Assembly: GCF_042662125.1 (NCBI RefSeq)
Contig: NZ_JBHSXL010000003.1
Coordinates: 1 to 64,000, forward strand
Source of the DNA: Halopenitus salinus
GTDB taxonomy: Archaea > Halobacteriota > Halobacteria > Halobacteriales > Haloferacaceae
Reading direction: 5' to 3'
DNA: 64,000 bases
A program made the translations under genes and the position numbers. Shown here one piece after another: positions 57,296 to 64,000 of this stretch. How positions within the stretch are numbered: position 1 is the first letter of the stretch; every line of letters starts with the position of its first letter. The notes beneath the pieces were generated by a model. That model saw only the letters and a list, made by a program, of their open reading frames with translations. It was not told the DNA's origin and ran no database searches.

Positions 57296-59062
57296 CTACG
57301 GGTGCGCGTAGTAGACGACCAGGTCCTCCCCCCCGTTAGGACCGTACTCCTCCGGTGCAGGGTCGGGATCGAACTCGTCGATCCGCACGAATCCGACGCG
57401 CTCGAACTGGATCACGTCGTCGATCGACAACTCCGCCACGCCGGGTTCCGCATACCCCGCAACGTCTCCGTCCATCGTTCGCATCGTCGTCTCGAGCGAT
57501 TCAGCGACCGGCGCCCAGTGGACGACCGAAACGCCCTCCTCGCGGACGGCCGTGATGTCGTCGCCGGCGTATTCGAGGGCTTCCTCGTCCGCGTCGTATC
57601 GGACGCAGCCGAACCCCTTCAACCAGACGCGTGCGCCGTCCTCGGGGAGGTCGGGTTCCTCGAGGTACACGGCGCCCGCGGGGATGGTGCGCGTCCCGCG
57701 GTCGTCGTGGTCGGGGTGCAACGGGGGATGGCCGGCGTCCGGGCCGCCCCGCACGTCGAGTTCGACCGCCGGCGCCTCGGGACGGTCGCGGACGAGGAAC
57801 CGGCGGTCCGCCTCGTCGTCTATCAGATCGCGGTTGTTCGCGTAGACGGCGGACATCGCGAGGTCCACGTCGGAGGTCGACATCCCGAGTTCGACCATCG
57901 CCTCGACGATCGCCGACCCGCGGATGCCGCGACGTCGAAGCGATCGGAGCGTCGGCGCACGCGGGTCGTCCCACCCGGTCAGCTCGCCGGCCTCGATGAG
58001 CCCCTTGATCGTCGAGGTGGAGATCCGGACGTCGTACTCGTCGAGTTGCACGTGGCCCCAGTGGAGCACCTCCGGGTACTCCCAGCCGAAGTAGTCGTAG
58101 ACGAACCGCTGGCGTTTCGCGGAGTCCTGGAGGTCGATCCCGCGGATGATGTGGGTGACGCCGGTGAGGTGGTCGTCGACGCCCGACTGGAAGTCGAGCA
58201 TCGGCCAGCAGTCGTAGTCGGCCGCCTCCTCGCGGGGGTGTGCGGCCCCGACGAGACGGAAGGCGACCCAATCGCGCAGCGCGGGGTTCTTGTGCTCGAT
58301 GTCCGTCCGGACGCGAAGGACCATCTCGCCCGGCTCGTACTCGCCCGCGATCATCGCCTCGAACTCCTCGTGGACCGTTTCCGCGTCCTTTCCGCGGTGG
58401 GGACACGCCTCCGCGTCGGCCTTCAGCTCGCTGAACGTCTCGGCCGGACACGAACAGGTGTAGGCCCCGCCCAGATCGATCAGCTCGCGGGCGTGGTCGT
58501 AGTAGGTCTCGACGCGGTCGGAGGCCCTGAGCACGACGTCGGGCTCGAACCCGAGGTACTCGACGTCCTCGAGGATCGCGTCGTAGGCCTCGAGGTCGGG
58601 ACGCTTCGTCTCGGGGTCCGTGTCGTCGAACCGGACGATGAACTCGCCGTCGTACCGCTCGGCGTAGGTGCCGATCACCGAGGGCATCCGAGCATGGCCG
58701 ATGTGCCAGGGGCCGTTCGGATTGGGGGCCGCCCGCATCACGACCTCGCCGTCCTCCGCGTTCGGGAGGTCCGGAAGCGCGTGATCGTCCGTCTCGTCCT
58801 CGGCCTCGAGCTCGTCGAGGCGCTCGGGAGCCAGCTCCGACAGGCGGTCGCGGCGTTCGGCGGCGTCCATCGCCGCGACGCGGTCGACGATCGGCGCGAC
58901 GACGCCGGGGATCTCGTCGCCATGCGGCCGGAAGTCGGGGTTCGATCCCATGAGCGGCCCCATGATCGCGCCCACGTCCGGGTCGCTCTCGTGTTTGAGC
59001 GCGTTGAACAGCGCAGCCTCCTCGGCGGCCGCGGCCACGCGCTCGCGAAGGTCCTCGTCCAT
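57296..59062 (-). CDS. gltX: glutamyl-tRNA synthetase
   Basis: Charges tRNA-Glu (and, in archaea, tRNA-Gln for later amidation). The 588-aa class I enzyme of archaeal type has an N-terminal helical extension (1-105), PNPNGPWHIGHAR (HIGH), FIVRFDDTDPETKR, a Cys-rich insert (CSCPAETFSELKADAEACPH), RGIDLQDSAKRQ, VRISTSTIKG (KMSKS equivalent) and a C-terminal beta-barrel anticodon domain. The upstream TATA-like CGTTTTTG (minus strand) is near 59085. Confidence 0.96.
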   Translation of the reverse strand: MDEDLRERVAAAAEEAALFNALKHESDPDVGAIMGPLMGSNPDFRPHGDEIPGVVAPIVDRVAAMDAAERRDRLSELAPERLDELEAEDETDDHALPDLPNAEDGEVVMRAAPNPNGPWHIGHARMPSVIGTYAERYDGEFIVRFDDTDPETKRPDLEAYDAILEDVEYLGFEPDVVLRASDRVETYYDHARELIDLGGAYTCSCPAETFSELKADAEACPHRGKDAETVHEEFEAMIAGEYEPGEMVLRVRTDIEHKNPALRDWVAFRLVGAAHPREEAADYDCWPMLDFQSGVDDHLTGVTHIIRGIDLQDSAKRQRFVYDYFGWEYPEVLHWGHVQLDEYDVRISTSTIKGLIEAGELTGWDDPRAPTLRSLRRRGIRGSAIVEAMVELGMSTSDVDLAMSAVYANNRDLIDDEADRRFLVRDRPEAPAVELDVRGGPDAGHPPLHPDHDDRGTRTIPAGAVYLEEPDLPEDGARVWLKGFGCVRYDADEEALEYAGDDITAVREEGVSVVHWAPVAESLETTMRTMDGDVAGYAEPGVAELSIDDVIQFERVGFVRIDEFDPDPAPEEYGPNGGEDLVVYYAHP

Positions 59063-59122
59063 TGCGCTACGGTTTCTGCGGACGGCTCAAAAACGTCGCG
59101 GAACCACCTGCCGAACGATGGC

Positions 59123-59581
59123 TCACTCCTCGGACACGGAATCGTCCGCCGCCTTCGACCTCGCGACCGTCACCACCGGTCGAGTCGACTCGAGGAGGAT
59201 CTCCTGGGCGGTACTCCCGAAGAGCGCCTTTCCGATCGGCGATCGCCGCCGGCCGCCGACCACGATGTACCTCGCGTCCCGCTCGTCGGCGTACCGGAGT
59301 ATCTCGTCGGCGGGGAACCCGACGAGTCCGACCGCCGTGAACTCGTCCGTAACGGCCGTCCCGACGCTTTCGGCGTGAACACGCGCGCGCTCGTCGTCAT
59401 CCATCTCGAGGGGGTCTCTGGAGCCCTCGGACGCATCGAGACGAACTCGCTTCGTCGTCTCGTACTGTCCGGCGACGTGGACGACGTGCAGCTCCGTTCC
59501 GAACCGTTCGGCGAGTTTGGCTCCCTCGGCGACGACGTGCTCGGCGTCGTCGGACCGGTCGATCGCTGCGATGATCGTCAT
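59123..59581 (-). CDS. universal stress protein (UspA family)
   Basis: The 152-aa product MTIIAAIDRSDDAEHVVAEGAKLAERFGTELHVVHV... ends with IVVGGRRRSPIGKALFGSTAQEILLESTRPVVTV, keeping the G-x2-G-x9-G(S/T) ATP-binding pattern. ATG 59581 is set by the family start; longer in-frame sequence has no such content. The promoter holds GTTTATATATTTGC (minus strand, 59599-59612) inside an inverted GATAG...CTATC pair (59594-59598, 59611-59615), a possible operator. Confidence 0.9.
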   Translation of the reverse strand: MTIIAAIDRSDDAEHVVAEGAKLAERFGTELHVVHVAGQYETTKRVRLDASEGSRDPLEMDDDERARVHAESVGTAVTDEFTAVGLVGFPADEILRYADERDARYIVVGGRRRSPIGKALFGSTAQEILLESTRPVVTVARSKAADDSVSEE

Positions 59582-59682
59582 ACCGTCCTCTCGGATAGCA
59601 AATATATAAACTATCGGGAGGGTCCACGATCCGTCGATCGATACGCGTTCGATCACGCTTCTCGACGAACGCTGTCGAAGCG

Positions 59683-59729
59683 TTTCCCGTACGGGGGAAA
59701 GGACCCACGTACGAAGGAAAGAATAAGTA
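59683..59729 (+). promoter_or_regulatory. tct operon promoter with inverted repeat
   Basis: TTTCCC-gtacgg-GGGAAA (59683-59700) lies 20 bp before GAATAAGTA (59721-59729), the likely TATA box, which is 24 bp before ATG 59753. An activator bound at the repeat would be just upstream of TBP/TFB. Confidence 0.45.
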
Positions 59730-59752
59730 CCCCCCACGATAACGGATCCCAT

Positions 59753-60754
59753 ATGGTCGATAACACCATAATAGATCGTCGAAGATTCATCCAGGCGACG
59801 GGAACCGGAGCCGCGCTCGCGACGACCGGTCTCGCCGGGTGTACGGACGCGATTCCGGGCGGGGAAGAGGAGTTCCCGAATCAGGACATCGAGATGATCT
59901 GCCCGTGGTCCGAGGGCGGCGGAACGGACCAGACGGGACGCCAGTTGGCGAGCGGCGCCGAGGAACAGCTCGACGTCTCCGTGTTCGTGAGCAACCAGAC
60001 GGGTGGTACCGGGAGCGTAGGGTTCAACGCGACCGCGAACGCCACGCCGGACGGTCACACCGTCGGAATCCTGACCGTCGAGCTCGTCACGATCGAGCAT
60101 CTCGGGGTCGCCGACGTCAACCACGAGGACGTGATGCCGATCATGCAGTACAACTTCGATCCGGCGGCGCTCACGGTCCCCGAGGACGCCCCCTACGACA
60201 CCCTCGGGGAGTTCATCGACTACGCCGAGGACAACCCGGGCGAGATCAGCGTCTCGAACTCCGGACCCGGCGGCATCTGGCACCTCTCGGCCGCCGGTTT
60301 CGCCCAGGAAGCGGGTATCGAGCTGGACCACGTCGGTTATAACGGCGCCGCACCCGCCACCGAAGCCGTCCTCAACGGCGAGGTCGAGGCGACGACCTCG
60401 AGCGGTGCGGAGGTCGCCCCGCAGGTGCTCGACGGCCCGCTCAAGACGCTCGCCACCTTCGGCGAGGAGCGTCTCGACATCATGCCCGAGGTACCGACGC
60501 TCATCGAGGAGGACGTCGACTTCACGATGGGTGCCTGGCGCGGCCTCGGCGTCCCGAACGACACGCCCGAGGACCGAATCGACACGCTGTACGAGACGTT
60601 CTACGACGTCTACGAGTCCGACGACTTCCGGGAGTTCATGGACAACAGCGGGTTCGGACTCATCCACCGCGACACCGAGGAATTCGGCGAGTTCATGCAG
60701 CAGTCCTACGAGGACTTCGGCGAACTCATCGACAACCTGGATCTGCAGGGATAG
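59753..60754 (+). CDS. tctC: tripartite tricarboxylate transporter, substrate-binding protein
   Basis: Extracellular lipoprotein that delivers a carboxylate to TctAB. The 333-aa product has a Tat signal with lipobox (DRRRFIQATGTGAALATTGLAGC), then the Bug/TctC fold: ICPWSEGGGTDQTGRQLA, VFVSNQTGGTGSVGFNATANATPDGHT, YNGAAPATEAVLNGEVEATTSS and VPTLIEEDVDFTMGAWRGLGVP. It is the first of tctC-B-A. Its ligand is not deducible; homologues bind citrate, other dicarboxylates or aromatic acids. Confidence 0.93.
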   Translation: MVDNTIIDRRRFIQATGTGAALATTGLAGCTDAIPGGEEEFPNQDIEMICPWSEGGGTDQTGRQLASGAEEQLDVSVFVSNQTGGTGSVGFNATANATPDGHTVGILTVELVTIEHLGVADVNHEDVMPIMQYNFDPAALTVPEDAPYDTLGEFIDYAEDNPGEISVSNSGPGGIWHLSAAGFAQEAGIELDHVGYNGAAPATEAVLNGEVEATTSSGAEVAPQVLDGPLKTLATFGEERLDIMPEVPTLIEEDVDFTMGAWRGLGVPNDTPEDRIDTLYETFYDVYESDDFREFMDNSGFGLIHRDTEEFGEFMQQSYEDFGELIDNLDLQG

Positions 60755-60832
60755 CCCGACGACCGTCGACGGCGGGGCCGATCCGGCGACCGCCGTCTTC
60801 TTTACCGTACCCATGACACTACACGATATGAC

Positions 60833-61336
60833 ATGACGCTGAACATCAGATATACCGACGAGATCGGCGGCGCAATCCTGCTGTTCTTCGTCGCCGTGAT
60901 GTACCTCTACACCGAGGGATTCCCGTCCGGGTTCGGAAGCACCTCTCCCGCGTTCTTCCCGCGGGTCATCGGCGGACTGATCGCCGTCTTTGCGATCGCC
61001 CAGATCGTGAGGGGAATCCGTTCCGAGACGGTCCAGACTCGCGAGATCGAGCGGTCCGTCCTCGTGACGGTCGCCGCCGCGGCGGGCTTGGTCTTCGGAT
61101 ACGTGGTGTTACTCCCGTTCCTCGGGTTCCTGATCGCCACGATCGCGTTTTTGATCGTCAGCATGCACTTTTCGGGGGTCGAACGGACCCGTCGCTCCGT
61201 TCCGGTGGCCCTGATCGTGACCCTTGTGTTGTTCTACATCTTCGATCGGTTCCTCCGCGTGCCGCTTCCGGAGAACCCGTTCGTTCCGATCAGCCGGCTG
61301 CTTCCATACCTCTACGGCGGGGTGGGACTGGCATGA
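60833..61336 (+). CDS. tctB: tripartite tricarboxylate transporter, small membrane subunit
   Basis: The 167-aa product has four TM helices (AILLFFVAVMYLYTE, ALVGGLIAVFAIAQIV-like segment, VTVAAAAGLVFGYVVLLPFLGFLIATIAFLIVS, VALIVTLVLFYIFDRFL) and the SPAFFPRVIGGL motif of TctB. It couples with TctA in Na+/H+-driven uptake. It starts 78 bp after tctC and ends 37 bp before tctA. Confidence 0.9.
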   Translation: MTLNIRYTDEIGGAILLFFVAVMYLYTEGFPSGFGSTSPAFFPRVIGGLIAVFAIAQIVRGIRSETVQTREIERSVLVTVAAAAGLVFGYVVLLPFLGFLIATIAFLIVSMHFSGVERTRRSVPVALIVTLVLFYIFDRFLRVPLPENPFVPISRLLPYLYGGVGLA

Positions 61337-61373
61337 GCCGGGATGGGACGAACGGTCAACACGGGAGGCACCG

Positions 61374-62858
61374 ATGACGGTCGTCGGCGGGATCATGGAG
61401 GGGCTGTCGCTGGTCCTCCAGCCGCTCCCGTTGATCCTGATCGTCGTCGGCGTCCTGATCGGGATCGCCATGGGCGCGATCCCCGGCATGACCGCGACGA
61501 TGACCGTCGCCGTCCTGGTCTCGTTCACCTTCGGCATGAACCCGACGGAGGGGATGATGCTCCTTCTCGGGATCTACGGCGGCGCGCTCTTTGCGGGGTC
61601 AATCCCCGCGATCTTGATCCGGACGCCCGGGACCCCGAGCGCGGCGGCCACGATATTCGACGGGTTCCCGCTCTCCCAACAGGGGAAAGGCGGGAACGCG
61701 ATCGGGATCGCGACCGTCGCCTCGTTCGTCGGGGGCGCGACGAGCGTCGTGCTCATCACGTTCATCTCGCCGCAGATCGCGGAGTTCGCGCTCCGGTTCC
61801 GGTCGCCGGAGTACTTCGCGCTCGCGTTCTTCGGGCTGACGATCATCGCGAGCGTCAGCGGCGACTCGATCGCGAAGGGGATGATCACCGGGCTGCTCGG
61901 GATGTTCATCGCGACGATCGGGCTCGACCCGACGACCGGCTATCCCCGCTTCTCGTTCGGCATTCCGGTGTTGACCTCCGGCGTCCAGTTCATCGCCGTG
62001 ATGATCGGCCTGTTCGGGCTCGCGGAGGCGTTCAACCGGTACCGCGAGGGGCTCGACGAGATCGACGTCGAACAGGACGTCTCGAACATCATGCCGAGCA
62101 TGGGTGACCTCACGGAGATCCGCAACGTGGTGTTCTCCTCCAGCATCATCGGCACGTTCATCGGGGCGCTGCCGGGCGCCGGCGGGGACATCGCCTCCTT
62201 CGTCACCTACAACGAGGCCAAACGGTGGGCGAGGAACGCGACGCCCCCGTTCGGCGAGGGGAACATCCGCGGCGTCGCGGCCGCGGAGGCCGGGAACAAC
62301 GCGAGCACCGGCGGCGCGCTCGTGCCGACGCTCACGCTCGGAATTCCCGGCGACTCGGTGACGGCGATCCTGATCGGGGCGCTTTTGGTACACGGGATCC
62401 GTCCCGGACCGGGGCTCTTCGAACAGGAGACCGGATTGGTCTTTTCGATCTTCATCGGGTTCTTCTTGGTGTACGTCTGTATCCTCATCCTCGGACTGCT
62501 CGGCGCACACATGTGGGTTCGGATCATCAACTTCCCGCCGCAGTACCTCTGGCCCGTGATCATCGTGTTGTGTGTCGTCGGTTCGTTCGCCCTTCGTGGA
62601 GGGATCTTCGACGTCTGGACGATGGCGCTCGCCGGACTGCTCGGGTTCGTGATACGGATGGACGATTACCCGTTGGCACCCATGGTTCTTGGACTCATCC
62701 TGGGTCCGATCGCCGAACAGAACCTGCGTCGATCGCTACAGCTGTCGGACGGCTCCATCGACATCTTCCTCGCGAGCCCCATCGCGATGGCCATCCTCGG
62801 CCTGTCGGTGATCTCGCTGTTCTCGCCGTTCATCGCCGAACGAGTGACCGGAAATTGA
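61374..62858 (+). CDS. tctA: tripartite tricarboxylate transporter, large membrane subunit
   Basis: The 494-aa, about 12-TM permease has the TctA repeats: GAIPGMTATMTVAVLVSFTFGM, YGGALFAGSIPAILIRTPGTPSAAATIFDGFPLSQQGKGGNAIGIA, and their inverted-repeat mates LPGAGGDIASFVTYNEAKRWAR and NNASTGGALVPTLTLGIPGDSVTAILIGALLVHGIRPGP. ATG 61374 gives the conserved start, while upstream in-frame codons overlap tctB. It ends the operon. Confidence 0.95.
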   Translation: MTVVGGIMEGLSLVLQPLPLILIVVGVLIGIAMGAIPGMTATMTVAVLVSFTFGMNPTEGMMLLLGIYGGALFAGSIPAILIRTPGTPSAAATIFDGFPLSQQGKGGNAIGIATVASFVGGATSVVLITFISPQIAEFALRFRSPEYFALAFFGLTIIASVSGDSIAKGMITGLLGMFIATIGLDPTTGYPRFSFGIPVLTSGVQFIAVMIGLFGLAEAFNRYREGLDEIDVEQDVSNIMPSMGDLTEIRNVVFSSSIIGTFIGALPGAGGDIASFVTYNEAKRWARNATPPFGEGNIRGVAAAEAGNNASTGGALVPTLTLGIPGDSVTAILIGALLVHGIRPGPGLFEQETGLVFSIFIGFFLVYVCILILGLLGAHMWVRIINFPPQYLWPVIIVLCVVGSFALRGGIFDVWTMALAGLLGFVIRMDDYPLAPMVLGLILGPIAEQNLRRSLQLSDGSIDIFLASPIAMAILGLSVISLFSPFIAERVTGN

Positions 62859-63639
62859 CGCATCCGGGCGATCGGCGTTCCACCGATCGACGTTCCACCT
62901 TCCGATCGACCGGGGTTCGACCTTCCGACCGATCGCGCCCGTTGATCCGACCGATCGCATCTGGCAGTCCGACTGATCGGGTTCGACGTCGATACCCACC
63001 TTTACACTACTGATCGACGAACGTCGTAATAATTCTGACGGGAGACTCGTTCACCGTTCGGGAGGTCGACGTCAATAGTGGGTTTATAGGTCCTCATCCG
63101 GCGAAAAAACCGAATACCACTCATACTCATGTTATTTTAACTATCTACACATGCAATATATTACGTCGATCAACGAACTACCGGGCGATCAATAGTATTT
63201 GTTAATGACGAAAAAAGCCATTCGTAATCGATTCACTTCGACGGGAGCGTTCGATCTCGTTCCAGATACTTACAGAACTATTTTTGTAATTCCCATCGCC
63301 TTCCGGGGCATCTCGTCGATTCGTGCGTCTCCGTACCCGGAGGCGCACCGTATCGGTCGTCCCACGAGCGACCCGGATCTCCAGGTTCGAGTGTTCGATC
63401 GATCGTTACAAAAAGCCGATTTCGTATTATCGTTCAATATAAATCAGCTATACCCGGAGATATTGTGTATATATTGTATTTTTCCAGCATATACGATTTT
63501 GATTCAATAGATAACCAATAAATCTGTTTTATATCTAATTTGACTCTCCCAAAACACGTGTCGCGGTTCTCGGTCGAGAAAGATCACTCACACGTCGTGT
63601 CCTCGAGAAGGCGGAACCGGGAACGCCCCGGGATCTGAC
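62859..63639. other. AT-rich intergenic stretch, no recognisable gene
   Basis: 62859-63000 is made of GATCG-rich simple sequence. From about 63000 to 63560 the composition shifts strongly to A+T (for example TATTTTAACTATC, ATATAAATCAGC, ATTGTATTTTTCC), unlike any other part of the window. A 103-codon ORF at 63199-63510 has no acidic bias and no recognisable fold, and I do not call it. The stretch may be a decayed foreign insert or a long regulatory region. Confidence 0.5.
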
Positions 63640-63674
63640 GACAGGCGCGCGCCTGTCGGCCAGGGTTTATATAG
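63640..63674 (+). promoter_or_regulatory. 18-bp palindrome abutting the TATA box of the LivG-like gene
   Basis: GACAGGCGCGCGCCTGTC (63640-63657) is exactly self-complementary. TTTATATAG (63666-63674) follows 8 bp later, and the ATG is at 63700, giving a leaderless start. A dimeric regulator bound here would touch the BRE/TATA complex. Confidence 0.65.
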
Positions 63675-63699
63675 GATGGCCGAGAATCGGGAGGTATCA

Positions 63700-64000
63700 A
63701 TGAGTACGGCTGATTCGACACCCAGATCCGAGTCCCGGGAGCGCGAGTCGGAGCCGATCCTGGAGACGACCGATCTGACGAAGAAGTTCGGATCGCTCGT
63801 CGCCAACGACGGGATCGACTTCTCGGTCACGGACGGGGAGATCCGCGGACTGATCGGTCCGAACGGGAGCGGGAAGTCGACCTTCTTCAACACCGTCTCG
63901 GGCTTTTACAAGCCGACGTCGGGCACCGTCCGGTTCAACGGGACCGACGTGACCGGGTGGAAGCCGTACGCGATCGCCCGCGAGGGGCTCGCGCGAACCT
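63700..64000 (+). CDS. branched-chain amino acid-type ABC transporter ATPase (partial)
   Basis: The first 100 residues are present. After a polar N-terminus comes the ABC domain: ILETTDLTKKFGSLVANDGIDFSV, Walker A GPNGSGKST (53-61), FFNTVSGFYKPTSGTVRFNGTDVTGWKPYAIAREGLART. The LIGPNGSGKSTFFN and IAREGLART forms are typical of LivG. The gene runs off the right edge. Partners (permeases, LivF) should follow. Confidence 0.9.
   Translation, partial: MSTADSTPRSESRERESEPILETTDLTKKFGSLVANDGIDFSVTDGEIRGLIGPNGSGKSTFFNTVSGFYKPTSGTVRFNGTDVTGWKPYAIAREGLART

Noticed and set aside
59502..59516. CGAAC-C-GTTCG inside UspA as a further regulon site
   Set aside because: The spacer is one base, not two, and it lies well inside a coding sequence without a start codon at the expected distance.
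57191..59752. Long plus-strand extension in front of TctC
   Set aside because: The in-frame stretch is antisense to glutamyl-tRNA synthetase and UspA. The Tat lipoprotein signal fixes the start at 59753.
63199..63510. 103-codon ORF in the AT-rich stretch
   Set aside because: No Shine-Dalgarno or TATA support at the right spacing, no acidic bias and no recognisable fold. AT-rich DNA yields such ORFs by chance less often than GC-rich DNA, so it stays a weak possibility.
1..64000. CRISPR arrays, transposases, integrases
   Set aside because: No regularly spaced repeat array and no recombinase or DDE-type protein was recognised in any of the translated products I read.

Overview
The window comes from a haloarchaeon (class Halobacteria). 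The support is an archaeal 16S rRNA 5' end on the minus strand, tRNAs without an encoded CCA, a TBP gene, Orc1/Cdc6, GC-rich DNA with very acidic proteins, Tat lipoprotein signals, halocyanin, HalX and bat-type (HTH_10) regulators, and many start codons about 25-30 bp after a TATA box (leaderless genes). I cannot name the genus. No transposase, integrase or CRISPR array was recognised.

Layout. 1-900: 5' end of an rRNA operon reading off the left edge, with three or more tandem promoters. 905-6008: tbp, a zinc-finger protein, an XPB-like helicase, tRNA-Tyr, tRNA-Glu and a nuclease-fold protein. 6022-18060: a respiratory island with two radical-SAM/SPASM enzymes and their small partner protein, heme O synthase, a B-family heme-copper reductase (subunit I, CuA subunit II, small subunit), a FixI/CcoI-type copper ATPase and the copper nitrite reductase nirK. 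18559-22137: sdhCDBA. 22400-33076: mixed repair and metabolic genes, plus a heme-copper-oxidase-like membrane protein with a DtxR-type regulator, divergent from a REC-PAS-GAF-PAS histidine kinase. 33077-35000: an orc1/cdc6 gene flanked by inverted copies of a roughly 25-bp repeat, a probable replication origin. 35001-46933: K+ channel, molybdopterin and P-loop genes, SOD, tRNA-Ser, class V aminotransferase, two aldo/keto reductases (one at 32237), a CGCGG RiPP-like protein, a DUF2249 protein and a bat-type regulator. 47069-59581: surface proteins, a HalX protein, fumarase, BolA, cupin, halocyanin, a second bat-type regulator, amidohydrolase, an HD hydrolase, glutamyl-tRNA synthetase and UspA. 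59753-62858: a tripartite tricarboxylate transporter (tctC-B-A). 63700 to the end: the start of a LivG-like ABC ATPase.

How the parts fit. A 12-bp inverted repeat, CGAAC-N2-GTTCG, recurs at least seven times without mismatch and several more times with one mismatch. Nearly every copy lies 38-48 bp before a start codon. Its targets are the radical-SAM genes, heme O synthase, the heme-copper reductase operon, the Cu-ATPase, the heme-copper-like protein, the CGCGG protein, DUF2249, a bat-type regulator and halocyanin. Subunit I of the reductase matches ba3 oxidases closely but has Gln where the active-site Tyr (HxxxY) should be. Beside nirK this suggests a CuA-type NO reductase rather than an O2 reductase. 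I read the window as carrying a dispersed, co-regulated nitrite/NO respiration regulon that includes its own heme and copper supply and two RiPP-like small proteins whose roles are unknown.
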